64,000 bases of DNA, from the NCBI GenBank assembly GCA_036345935.2, contig JADWOT020000001.1, positions 13,020,680-13,084,679 on the forward strand, in the 5' to 3' direction. The DNA comes from Taenia hydatigena (lineage: Eukaryota > Platyhelminthes > Cestoda > Cyclophyllidea > Taeniidae). The translations under genes and the position numbers were made by a program. Positions 1 to 11,477 of the stretch are shown piece by piece; within the stretch, counting starts at the first letter, position 1; each line of letters starts with the position of its first letter. The notes under the pieces were generated by a model. It was given only the letters and a program-made list of their open reading frames with translations. It searched no databases and was not told the DNA's origin.

Positions 1-3000
1 GGGTGTCATTATGATCAAACAAACATCATAAAGAAAGGCGCAAGTTTTATAAGGAACAAAGTCAATTTCTCAAAATGCATTTGCTTGGCGTCACGTAACT
101 ACAGTCAGGTATACTCCAATACCGAATTCATTTTCCTGTGAAATGTCTTCTCTCACACCTGAAATGTCTTGCTTTCCTTCTATATCAAAATACAAAAACA
201 CTGCAATGAAGGCCTGTCAATGAGTTAGAGAAAGGTTTACCGAGAGGTTTGCAGGAACTCACGAAAGCGCAAAAACGTCAGTGATGAAGTGGTGGGTGGG
301 CGAATTGTCTCAATTTCGAAGGATGTGATCAGCACAATGACCCAAGGCCTCACCGGCTGCGACCGAGTGACCACTGCTAGATTGGAGACTTTTGAGTGTT
401 CAACTTGGGTCTGCAGTGCGTAATATTTGACCTAAATGGCCACGCAGTCGTAGTCGTGTTTTTACCTCTCAATGGAGGCCTAACGATAACGCTCGCCTCC
501 TTCATCCAAACAGCTAAAATCCAAAAATAAACTTGCGTCTTTTCCTCATTTTTGGTGTGCTTTCACCACCTTTAAACGTGAAACTGGTAGTATCATCGCG
601 GGTGAAGACGCCACGGTGGCATGAAACGTTGATTTTGGTCTACCTGAAAGTCAAATTCCTGCTTTTATAAAATATACTTGCCCTTTTGGATAATGCGCTG
701 CACTGTTTTGCAGAGGATGAGGTAGGAGATAAAAGCTGTGGCAGCGCTCTGACATTCAACACCACAAACTCACTAGGTTCGCTTAAACTTATCGTTGTGT
801 CCTAAGTTGCAACAATCTCGAGACAGGTTTACCACCTTCTTATTACAAAGTGCTAAGTCTCACAAGACAATCTATAGACTGGTGGATTTGCCAAGGAGCA
901 GCACTTTTGAGGTGCTTGCACCATTGCCATTGATGGTCGCTTACATCTGATAACATCTCTCTGTTTTGTTGCTCATGTCATTGAATTTTCCACTGCGTTT
1001 ATATAGGGGTTTTAGTGACCAGGTCTAGCTCATTCAACTGACAAATTCAAGGCATTAGTCACTGTTGCTTACGTGCTCAGTCCTACGCCATTGCAACGCC
1101 TAACACCTGGCCATTAGTGTGGTGGGGTCATGGTAGCTAGGGAAGGCGCGGTACCTCTAGTGGCTTAGTAATAGCCGGACTGCTTTTTCAACTACCCTCC
1201 AATCACATCATCTTTCGACACTTTACACATTACGAATATGCGCGTCTTTATGAGGAAGTCGAGATATAGCACATGAATCCAGCCCTTTCTCCTGTGGGTT
1301 AAGTATCGAAGATGTAAGACAACAACTGCCTTCTATTAGAAGGCCTCATAATTGATTGCAGAGAGCGAATGGAGCGTCGGACCACATGCGGCAGTCTAAA
1401 AGCACATGGTTGAAGTTAATCTCAACAAATGACACAAACAACTGTCGAAAGAATTTAGCGCGTTTGGCATCTGAGTGGCAGATTCAGAAGAATGGTGTGA
1501 GGGCGTGCTCTGAATGGATCCATATCAGTTAATCGCCTGCTGCAAAAACCACGATTAAACGTCGTGCATAGACCTCCTTAGACTGTGGTTTCATTTGCCA
1601 CTTATTTTATTAGACATAGTTGGCAATAAAGCTAAATACGAATTAATGGAAGGAAGCGAACTAGTTAAACGAACATCTTTTGCCCCGCAGGATGTTGTGA
1701 TGCCTTAAAAGATGGGTCAAATCAGAAAATGATGTATTTGGTGGCAAATGGACGCTCTGATAACTGTGCGTTTGTTTATATTGCCGAACCAGCAGAGATG
1801 CATGTGAAAACCCAGACTAAAAATCCCCTGCATATTTGATGAGGGAGCATGATCATGCGAGAGGACCTTACAACTCCTCGGCATCACAACATAAACCGGA
1901 GTTCCATCCATTACCGCAATCAGCGGTGCATACCTTAATGTCAATCAGTGTGGTGTCACGGTGCCTACTCAGCAAAAGCGCATTCGCAAACGCCTTGTCT
2001 AATCACAGGGGTCAGCGAAAGGTTGTAGGAACTGATCGGGAAAAAAGGGAACAAGGTAAAGTGAGAAGACATGGCTATCGACAATTACTGATCACTGGAG
2101 ATGTAATCACTGACTTCGTGGTATACAGAGGGCGTAATGCTAATGCCGATCAACTACAAAGGGACAAAGTCTATCACCACAATACTTACGTTAGAGAAAA
2201 TCGGACAGGAAGGTGTTGGGAACAAACGATAACAGTTACTGCAAAAAACCTGCAAGGATGGAAACGAAAATCTATGGTAATCAAAAAGCCAATAAAAACA
2301 GGCACTAATAGCATTGTAGAATTTGATATTTGACAAGACAAGGGGTGAGATGTAAGGACAAACATTGAGGTCAACCAATAAAAAGACAGTCTTAAGGGGG
2401 AAAGGATTTAGAGGGACCAATAGAATTGGTAGAACAAAGTATATAAGCAATGGCGGGACGAAAAACTCACTTTGGGGGAGAAAGGGAACGATGTGAGAGT
2501 GCGGTTCCATAACATAGACAAGGGAAAGTGGCAAACAGGTAAGGAAAGTAAAGTAAAAGGTAAGCAAAAGTAAATGTATACGGCTAAAAGTAATTAACGA
2601 ATATGCATAAAAATATAAATACTACAAGAAAATTGGGTGAGTGAGTGTGGAGCTGACATCAACACTGACAGAAATTGCTCAGTGCTGTTGCCAAGCGCCG
2701 TTCTCCCTCCCGCCGTACTCCTCTCTCTTTTCCTTCTGTCTTCTGTATGCCTCCACCTCCTATCCACACCATTCATTCATTCAGCCCATCACTTTACATT
2801 CTCTAACTACTTCTCCCACACACATCCACACATCCACTTACCTACCTACCAAGCTACTCCAGGTGTCTTACTCTATTTCCACTTTGCTACGTGGCTCCCA
2901 ATCTCTCTGCCACTCCCTGCGCTGCCACGTTGTTTGCTGCAATTACGAGGCGCCAACATTCTCCTCAACTTACACATCCTGCCCTTGATGCTGCTGTTAA

Positions 3001-5723
3001 CGCTACTGCTGGAACATTTTTGACCTTTTTATGCATTTTTACCTTGTTTTAGATTTATTTTTGTCGTTCATTTCTGTTTATTTTCCCTTTTATTCAGTGT
3101 CTCTTTTTCTCCACTGCTTTTTAACTTGACAATTCATTTTTTCTATCCTTCAACTGCTTTTTAAATTTGCTCTTCAAAGTTTAACCTCTTTTTTAGTTCT
3201 TTGCTTTTCTCTCATGGGAACAGTCATGTCACTGTGCATTTCTAGAATGGGTGCCATCAATGCAAGTAGTCTGCATTGCCTCAGATACTCTTCATTGCTA
3301 TTTACCTCCTAACAATGCTGCCGAATGGAGAGAGGTGGCAGTCGGTCAAAAGAGTATAGTGAGAAAGGCCAGAAATCCCACCTCTCTGTATGATCAACAC
3401 GCGCTTTCTTTAGCTACTCGAAAGAATTCGCAAACCTTAATATCACTGCAGTACGCAGAGACATAACATACTATTACGCTTCACATCCATTCACTAAAAT
3501 ACAGCTACACTTTTTGACAGCGCAGGCACCTCATTGCATAACTTCTACCATCGACGTCTCGCTTGCTCACCATCAAGTCAATGCCAATACATTTGGGCCC
3601 ACTCACTATGGAATGCAGTCGTCATCAGCATGAGTATGAACAATCGAATTATGCGTCATTTAAACTGGCGCATCTTCGCACGCATCACAGAAAATGGATC
3701 CCTGGCAATGCTACAGAAACACATTACGATTGTCAAATAAAAGACAGCAGTCATGTGGAAGTTCAAAAGTTCAAGTTGTTTGCATCTGTCGATCAGATGT
3801 GCATAGAATCGGTTGCAGACAAAATCAGCAACGATACCAAGACGAATTACGTATTATCACCATCAATTTGGTGTGCAATGAGATATTTCTCATCACGAGG
3901 CGCTGCATGACAGCTGTAGTCTCAAAGCATTAAGTAAAAGTGCGCTTCTTCCATTCATCGGCTATGATAACTAACAGGAAGTATCCTGTATGATGACGCG
4001 GAGCGATTACAGCGTGGATGCAGCAGAGAACATCCTACAACTTATCTGCTGGCACGTAATTCCCAACGTGTGTGTGCCATTTGTGAGCCGATAAGAGAAA
4101 TAAACTAGACCAAGAAAAGATGCATAAAATTTCTGCACGGTTACCTTGACTTTGGTTTCACTGCGCACACACATAATTGACAAATGCCTCATTTCTATGA
4201 CCCATGTTTCCTCTAAAAGCAATCACATCTAATTAGAGTTACTTCGCATTTTAAGCAACCAGTGGAAATAGATTTTTAACAGATAATCTTACACAAAACT
4301 TGAGTACGTGATTGTCGGTGTGGTCAGGGTTATATAGACACGGTATATCGCGTTGGCTTATGTGTGTTAGTCAATATTTCGGCTACCTTATTGATGCTGC
4401 ATCGACGTGTCTGTTACATTTTTACATAAAATTACATCCGAGCACGCACATTGCCATATTTTATCCTACTGTTAGGCGTATGAGTCTAACATCAGGCAGC
4501 CAACTTTGATTACACATTCCCCCACATCAGCGGCAACCAATGTCAGGTCAGTACACATGGACTCGAAGTACGAAAAATGATCCCATCACTGGTTGTTGCG
4601 GGATCTCCCCATAAGAAGCACACATACCGAAGGCGAGGCTTTGGTGACGACAGGAGCATCAGAATGACAAGAAGCGACGCGGAACGACAGGGAGTTGGGC
4701 AAGAATGGTTAGGTAGGTTGTCGTGCCTTTTCAGGGAAGGAGCTTTCACCATACAAACACTTGACTTTAAAAGCGACAATACCGTCAAACGACCCTAGCA
4801 ATGCTACTCACAAATCCTTGTTAGGCTGTTCTTCCACAAGTCGTATTATAAAACTCGCCTTTATTTACTTTAACAATTCTCTCGTAGACTTAGCCTCCCT
4901 GCTTCTCAGTTTGTGGCAGTCACGCCAGTAGACAATGCGAGGTTTGTCACCAATTTCGGCACAAACGTTTACCAATTGAGTGGTTGCTACAGTTTGATTC
5001 GGCATAAGCAATGCGTTAGTTTTGCAAACGACATGGGACATTCATAGTAATAAGGCCACATTTAAAGCAACACCAGCTGCTCCTTTGCGCTCCCCCTATA
5101 ATTTTACCTTCTCCCGTACCCGCCTGAGTGTGCCAACTGGATGCGAGTACCCTACCCAATCCCGAATTCAGCCCAGTGATTCGCTTCAATTTTATAAGCG
5201 GCACTTTTACACCGCCAAACTTCAACACACCATCAATCTCTTTAACTCTATAAAGAGTAACCTCTTGGAGAAACCGGTTCCTATCCCATTCCTGATGCTC
5301 CGGACAGGATACGCTAAAGATGCATCGGCAGTCCATTGCACTTGATACAAGTGTGAATTTGGTAACAGATCAACTTTTGATACGTTTTCAAGTTTCGTTG
5401 TAGAACGTTATTCTCGGAAACCCTAGTCTTTAGTCAAATTACCCCATCAAGCTTGATGACACACTTACCATTGCCGATATGGACAATGGCATGATGCTAG
5501 GCTTGATGGTAAAGAATGTGTGCACAATTGCTCATTCGGACACAAGTTACTCGCACAGGCGACTGCTTCGTATTCCTAGCAGGCTGAGGAGCGATAATGG
5601 TAAATAATAAACAATAATATGATGGCATTGATGAATAATAGCTAAATGAGTTACTGTCACTCGACGTTTTCTAAGGTCAAATGTGCAAAGTTGTGCGTCC
5701 CAGTTGTCAAATCCCCATGCTCA
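1..5723. other. gene-poor stretch, no recognisable gene
   Basis: I read both strands and found no open frame resembling a known family, no convincing exon with splice sites and no RNA gene. The longer open frames here (up to 165 codons) have low-complexity or unlikely composition. The only visible structure is a base-composition switch described separately. The stretch ends at the 3' end of the Hsp70 pseudogene on the minus strand. Confidence 0.5.
2030..3200. repeat. purine-rich then pyrimidine-rich low-complexity tract
   Basis: From about 2030 to 2620 the plus strand is strongly purine-rich (many GGGA, AAAG and GAAAG words). From about 2680 to 3200 it is strongly C/T-rich (TCTCTC, CCTCC, TTTTTC). 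The change occurs within about 60 bases near 2640. The open frames over this tract have biased composition because of the skew and are not considered genes. Confidence 0.5.
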
Positions 5724-6841
5724 CTAACCGAGGTTCGTCATCGACATAAATGGGTTGCACAGAATCTTCATATTGTTGTACATAAGCTCATATTTCTTCC
5801 TTGTGGCCTGTTGGTCAAAATCCATCCACCTGAGAGTCGTCTCACACGTCGTAAGTATATTTTGCCAAAACTCTGCTAAAACACTCTCACTTCATCGTCA
5901 TCCATTTTCGATCTTATGCTGCAAACGTAGTTTTTCAGAATGTTTCTCGCTGCTATCCTACTCCTCTCTTTCTCATCCTCCAACTTTAGTTTTTCTGCAT
6001 CATTCACCATCTGTTGTATCTCCTTCTCCGACAGAAGGCCCTTGTCCTTCGTGATGGTGATGCTGTTTCGCTGCCCTGACGACTTGTCCACCGCCGTCAC
6101 ATTGAGAATGCCATTTTCGTCAATGTCGAAGGACACCTCGATCTGAGGTACTCTACGCGGTGCTGGTAGGATACCTGACAACTCGAATTTACCCAACAAG
6201 TTGTTGTCTCTCGTCATCGCAGGCTCACCCTCGTACACCCGCACCAACACACTCAACTGATTGTCCGAACACGTGGAGAAGATCTTGATCTTCTTTACCA
6301 GGATTTTTGCATTTCGCTCTATCAACGTCGTCATCACACCACCTGCCGCCTCCACACCCAGTGAGAGTGGCGCCACCTCCAGTAATACCGGATTCTGTAC
6401 CTTCTCCGACTTGTCATCAGCCAAATTGGACGCCATCAATGCCGCACCATATGCCACTGCCTCGTCCGGATTTATGGGATTGTTCAACTGCTTACCATTG
6501 AAAAACTTCTGAAACAACTGCTGCACCTCCGGAATACGCGTCGATCCGCCTACCATCAATATCTCGCGCACATCATCCTTTTCCAACTCTGCATCATTTA
6601 ATGTTTGTTCCACCGGACCCAAAGTCCTCTGAAAGAGATCTGAGCACAAATGCTCAAAACGGTTCCGTGTGAGTTTTGTACTAAAATCAATGCCTTCAAA
6701 TAAGGCGTCTACATCTATGTGTGCGTGCTTGGAAGAGCTCAACGTCTTCTTTGCCACCTCACACGCTCTTCTCAGACGGCTGATGGCATTCTTGTTAGTC
6801 GTCAAATCCTTGCCCTTGTGCTTTTGCTTAAATATCTCCAC
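5724..6841 (-). pseudogene. Hsp70 C-terminal fragment, broken by a stop and a frameshift
   Basis: Reading on the minus strand from 6841, 321 codons are open and match cytosolic Hsp70 from about residue 236 onward: nucleotide-binding subdomain II with the GGSTRIP motif and [11 protein letters not shown], the linker and substrate-binding domain (PLSLGVE, VYEGE), and the start of the lid. The frame meets TAG at 5876-5878. Homology continues beyond it, slips by one base near 5840, and resumes in another frame (ETTLRWMDFDQQAT, then ILCNPFM) until TAG at 5724. The N-terminal ATPase half with the DLGTT phosphate loop is absent, as is the EEVD tail that recruits TPR co-chaperones. The 5' edge coincides with the start of a duplicated 2 kb block. 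It cannot make a working chaperone. Degenerate Hsp70 copies are a known feature of tapeworm genomes. Confidence 0.93.
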
Positions 6842-6851
6842 ACAATGATGC

Positions 6852-8812
6852 GATTAACGTTGAAAAGACAATGTCATGCCTATCGGTGATTTTGCAGGGC
6901 GTGGTGAGTCTCAGCCTGCGGTGTCGAGTGGTCATTCGCGTGAACTTTTGACTGGGGCGTAAAAGACCTCGCCTCGAATATCTGATCAGTGCACAAATTG
7001 TTGTCACGGAATCGCTGAAAAGATTAATCAACTCTAGGAACAATGAGCACAGCTCGAAACACTTACAAAAAGAAAAATTTTACGATCGCATATTTTGAGA
7101 AAGATTATGCTTAAGGAAACGCATCAGCCACCGTTTGACTCCATAGTATATTCTTGGGACAAACGCTGGTCTATGTTGGGCAGCTCAAATATCTCAACAC
7201 CTGTTCAAATTCTCTGTCATCACGAAATGGTGAGCTTTGGACTGCGCCCAAAAGACTCGCATGAAAATAAGCCTTAACAGTTATGTAGTAAACCAATGTC
7301 TAAGCAGTTAAATCGATGTCTTATTATAGAGTAATTAATAGTTGGGTTATTCTCTCCGTCTCTTCCACTACCACTAAAGTACTTCGAGTTGGCAATGGCA
7401 TTCTGCTTTAGAATTATTAAGGCGAACCAAATTTAACCAATGCTATTGGTAAATTTGAGTCTGCCTTTATGTGAGACTTGAATTAGTAGCTGTCTCTAAA
7501 GAATGAAAAGGTATGATGATTGTATCAAAATTATGATATTGTACGACTACGATGAAATGTAACTGTTACGATGCCTCAGTAGCGCGTTTGCTTACAAAGC
7601 CGCCTCCAATGTTAAAGCAACAATGTCTGAGGTCGCACATGGCATTGTATTTGGGAGGATGCTTGGCCAGAAAAGTTGTTTCAAAGCGTCTGTGACTCGC
7701 GCATCAATGAACCCAATGGGTGGTTTAGTTTTTAAAAGAATTTTAAGCCGCTAAAATTATTGTGTATTGCAGTCTTAGTCACCACCTACTCATTTCCAGC
7801 AAGTAAAGGTGTAAATGCTGCGGTCGGTGGTTGACGCACAAATGGGTAAAAATGAAGGTAACTATAAGCATTTCATACAATAAGTACAAAAATTATCACG
7901 GTAAAGCAATAATTACTCGGAAGTTGGAATGAAAACGTACTGCGAATCAAAGTGTGTGGAGGCATAATGTTTTAGATGTCTTCACCCATACCATCCGAAT
8001 ATGAGTTTGGATTGGGGGGGGAATCATGTGTCTAGTAAGACAGAAGAACAAGTTACGTTTCTGCCTCCCCTGCTGTTGCGTTGTTCTGAATTATTGCATG
8101 AGTAATTACACTACTCTGTGTGTCCTTTGCCTTCTAGCATTCCCGAAGGTGGCATACAAGCTTTCCCACCTTACCTATCCCATTACTTACTCCTATCCTT
8201 CAGGACACGGATTAAAACACTAATACCAGACTGGTGGGTGTCATAGCACACCTAGGGCTGACTTGGACTTAACAATTAGGTAAGATGTTCATCTCGCGAC
8301 AGCGAGAAACTGGGGCCAGAAGTGAGAGGGTAATAAATGTGCTTAGAATTCCAAACTGAAAGCCACATCCGCATCCTCAATGAGGTAGTTAAGCGTGATG
8401 AGAAACCCGTAGACCCTGCTCTCGTCTACACCAATCAAAAGTGCCAGGCAGTCGAACATCTTAATCATCTTTGATTCCCGTGGCGCATCCAGAGTATTTG
8501 AAATCGTAGCTCTACTAGAGTGGTAACACTTTGATTTTTCGTTTTCGCCTCTTGATTTTAAGGATGAACACTTTGATGACAATCATTGATTTAGGAATAC
8601 TTTTCACAAGAAAGCTGTACACACGATTAAATACATGGATTTGCATTATAAGGCCTTCTGTAATTAGTGATCGATGAGCTGTCTGTGTCCAAACTGGAGG
8701 AAATTGAATGGATTTATGTTGACGATAAAAGCAGAAGCGGTAACCGTTACTGAGACAAGTCGAGTGAGTAATTTTATACTGATGAGAAGAAGCGTTGACG
8801 AATGAAACACTC
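6852..8812 (+). repeat. segmental duplication, copy 1 (pair at 59.76 kb)
   Basis: This block aligns in the same orientation with 59760-61728 over nearly its whole length, with scattered substitutions and small indels. Shared landmarks include GGAAACGCATCAGCCACCG near 7115 and 60000, ATGTTGGGCAGCTC near 7173 and 60057, and GTCAGGCAGTCGAAC or close variants near 8450 and 61350. The left edge falls within about ten bases of the Hsp70 homology. The right edge lies at a shared AAGCGTT motif near 8795. No terminal repeats or target-site duplication were seen, so a segmental duplication seems likelier than a transposon, but a low-copy mobile element remains possible. Confidence 0.8.
8343..8560 (-). 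pseudogene. terminal-exon-like frame, degenerate copy of the one at 61.2 kb
   Basis: On the minus strand an open frame ends at TAA 8343-8345 with a C-terminus reading ATISN, then FDCLALLI, VDESRVY, IEDADVAF and SLEF. The paired block at 61234-61455 encodes ATISN, FDCLTLLI, VDESRVY, IEDIDVAF and NLEF in the same frame. Conservation of the frame over about 56 codons in both copies suggests real protein-coding ancestry. The acceptor seen in the other copy is not preserved here and the N-terminal part is poorly conserved, so I call this copy a probable relic. I do not recognise the protein family. Confidence 0.45.
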
Positions 8813-8814
8813 GA

Positions 8815-8960
8815 ACTATCCTTTTCCACACACTGATGGCGTACCCGTCTTCGTTCATTGTACGATCCATGTGCATTTTGGCAGCTTTTTCTTGGACCTC
8901 GATGGCGCAGCTGTCATTCAGCAATCCACCATTTACACTTTTGAATTCATCCAATTCGTT
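8815..8960 (-). other. exon-like open frame, unrecognised
   Basis: Immediately outside the duplicated block a minus-strand frame reads NELDEFKSVNGG, DSCAIEVQEKAAK and DGYAISVWKRI, with codon use that looks protein-coding. It is preceded by an in-frame TAA. No clean donor or acceptor is obvious, so exon limits are approximate. It ends close to the duplication boundary, so the duplication may have broken a gene here. No family is recognised. Confidence 0.3.
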
Positions 8961-8999
8961 TTATGTGGCAGATCGGTAAAGCTATTAATTTGCTGAAAT

Positions 9000-9659
9000 T
9001 GGCATTTATCTAACTCTTTGTAATTGGAAATGCAAAATTATGCATGGGATTTGCTAGCATGGACAAGAGAATGCGGATTAGTCCACGTATGGCTTTGACC
9101 GGTTCGTCCCTGGTGTACAGTGCAGCTAATGTCAAAATAACTGTGTCTGCTTTTAAGACAACTTCCACTGAGCAGAATGTGCAACACATAGACAAGAAGT
9201 AGGCTCGGGTCAAATCACGATTCCAATCATTCCTGCTAAACTGCAAATTACACTCTCACTATGGAGTGATTTGGCTATTTGATTTCAAGACATCTCCTCA
9301 TATTTACACCGGAGGCGGTCAGTAAGGTGTGGTAGGGCAGCTTTGGCTCGCGATTTTCCGCCCATTTTGAAATGACTCGTTTTTAGCAGCATTGCGGACA
9401 CAGCCGCATTAGATCGCAATTCCAGAATGAAATGTTGTTCTGTCCTAAGGCAAGGACATACGACTTTGCAGAATTGCGGGTCTAACCAACGACGCACGGC
9501 GTTACAATTTGTGCCGATCTGACGTATGAATGAAATGACAAGTAGACAACCATGACAGATTCACACATTTGACACATCCTTATTGCAGCGATTAATTAGG
9601 CAACAATTCCGACCAGATCGACAACTGCGCACACAGATTATTTGTCAAAACTCTTTTGC
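9000..9659. other. no gene seen
   Basis: The open frames are short (at most 78 codons), lack splice context and do not resemble a known family. I see nothing to annotate. Confidence 0.4.
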
Positions 9660-9880
9660 TGTTATAGCTGTTGTAGTTATTCACCGGTAGAAGAAGGCAG
9701 AATCCCGGCAGTTCCGCATTCGTTAGTCATTGTAGAATGTTGCGAGAATTTTCTTCGCTTTACTTCATCCGCCTTATTCTACCTCACATGACAACCTCTT
9801 GCTACTGTTTCAAAAATGTAGTTTTAAAAAATAAAGTTACGGTGCTTGCATAGTTGTATGCAGTTTATCGTCTCATTTGT
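9660..9880 (+). repeat. dispersed repeat module E, copy 1
   Basis: This segment aligns with 27980-28190 in the same orientation. Both contain AGTTCCGCATT(C/T)GTTAGTCA, then a C/T-rich stretch with TCCGCCTTAT and ACCTCACA, then GTATGCAGTTTAT or GTATGTAGTTTAT. No open frame is shared. In both places it lies just upstream of other repeat modules, so it may belong to a larger composite element. Confidence 0.65.
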
Positions 9881-10075
9881 CATCAGCGCTGCCTTAAATT
9901 CCATAGAAACTTATCTCATTCTCCTACTACGCCGACAAGAAGAGTTCGGCGAAGAACGCTAACCGAAATCCTTAATATTCTTGTTCTTGATAAAGTGGTT
10001 GTCTCGACGATTTGTCAATGTGGCTTGGGGGCCTATTCATCCTTACCTTAAATGGCTATTGAGGTAGTTACAAAT

Positions 10076-11285
10076 GTCCTCCATATGACGTAGGACAGAT
10101 GTTCCACAATTTGTCAACAAGCACCCGGATCATGGGACTGTGAGACATATAGTAGAGTTTCGTGCAGCTGCTGGTCATGTAAAAGAAAATGAGGTATGCA
10201 CGGAATGGTGAAACACTCGAGGTCAGCTTAAAGGTTTCCTAGACCGCCAGCATTAAAAAACAACCTCAATAATTACTACCACACATAACACCTAAATAAT
10301 CGGGAACAGTAGAGTGCTAACCCCAGAGTTTGGGTTGATTTTGGTATTTAATTCACATTTGCTCGCTTTTGCATCTTTTGACCTACCGAGATTTGTTAGG
10401 GGTGTGGGGGCTGTTAATGGGTCAAGAACTTGGACTGCCTCCTAGTCGTGTTCCACGACTTGGCTTCGTGTGGTTGGTAATCTCAAAACACCATCTGAGT
10501 GCACCCATTGAGGCCAATTTAGGTGCCACAACGATGCTACCGCGTGACGCCTCTTCTCATTTGTGCAATCAAAACTATTACTGAGAATAAGATGTATATC
10601 ACTGTTTTAAAACAGGTGATGCTTAAGGGGAAAGCAGTGATGTTGGCGACAGTAGTAGACACTGGGATCAAGACGGGCTCAACAGTGTCAAACGAGGACT
10701 AATAAATGCAACCCAGTTGATGTAGTGTACAATGCAGCCTCGTAGATTGCATTCGCATGTGCATGGACAACTGCAACAAGGAACGCAAAGTAAGGCATGG
10801 AGGGAAAAAGGAAGAGAGCCTAAAAGCTAGGAAGAAAAGGGAATCAGTGGAGGATAAAAAGTGTTAATTAAAATATTATGCGGTTGGACTTTTAGACATG
10901 CACACATACGGGGATGAATGAGTGCATGCGAAAGTGGCTGAAGAGAGGAATGAAGCTATGGATAAATGGAAGGGAGGTTGGTGGAGGCAGCTACGGTAAC
11001 ATAAAAAAGAAGGCACAAAATGGGATCTGATGGAAAGTGACAGAGCGAATCCTAAATGTCCATTGGGTTCGGTCTTGCAATTAATGCAACGATGGACGGA
11101 TTTCTCAGTAGCTGTAGACAAAATAACCAATTGTCTGACCGCCTTATGATGTTGTACCTGCCGAAAGCACTGTAATCGCTCAATTAGTGCCACTTGCGAA
11201 TGCGCAAAGACGGATACCACTAAGATGGAAAAGCTTGTTTGCGGTAAGGCTTCAAATCTCCAAGCACACATTGTAGGATTTTAAT
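10076..11285 (+). repeat. dispersed repeat module D/F, copy 1
   Basis: The block matches the reverse complement of 28880-29830. The D part (to about 10870) contains a plus-strand frame at 10369-10584 whose peptide shares LLGVW, RVPRL and FVWL with the minus-strand frame at 29336-29572. The F part (about 11060-11285) matches 28880-29095 inverted, sharing GGAGATTTGAAGCC. Copy 1 has extra purine-rich sequence between the two parts. No protein family is recognised. The element class cannot be assigned from the sequence. Confidence 0.7.
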
Positions 11286-11477
11286 AATTAAAAAATTGCA
11301 GCCATAAATGCGCGAACACAGACTGGCCTAAAGGAGCTTGATTACGTTTTGAATATCCAAATCTAAGTACTAAAGTTGCAAAGTAGAGGGATGACATAAG
11401 TTAGGAATCTATGCATGCAGAAATAGGATCAGAAAATGTACATTTATACTAAAGTGGTGTGTGTCCGCAACTTTTTC

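Noticed and set aside
2637..3023. Plus-strand open frames of 115 and 128 codons
   Set aside because: They overlap in different frames over a C/T-rich low-complexity tract and have Ser/Leu/Pro-rich composition with no family resemblance.
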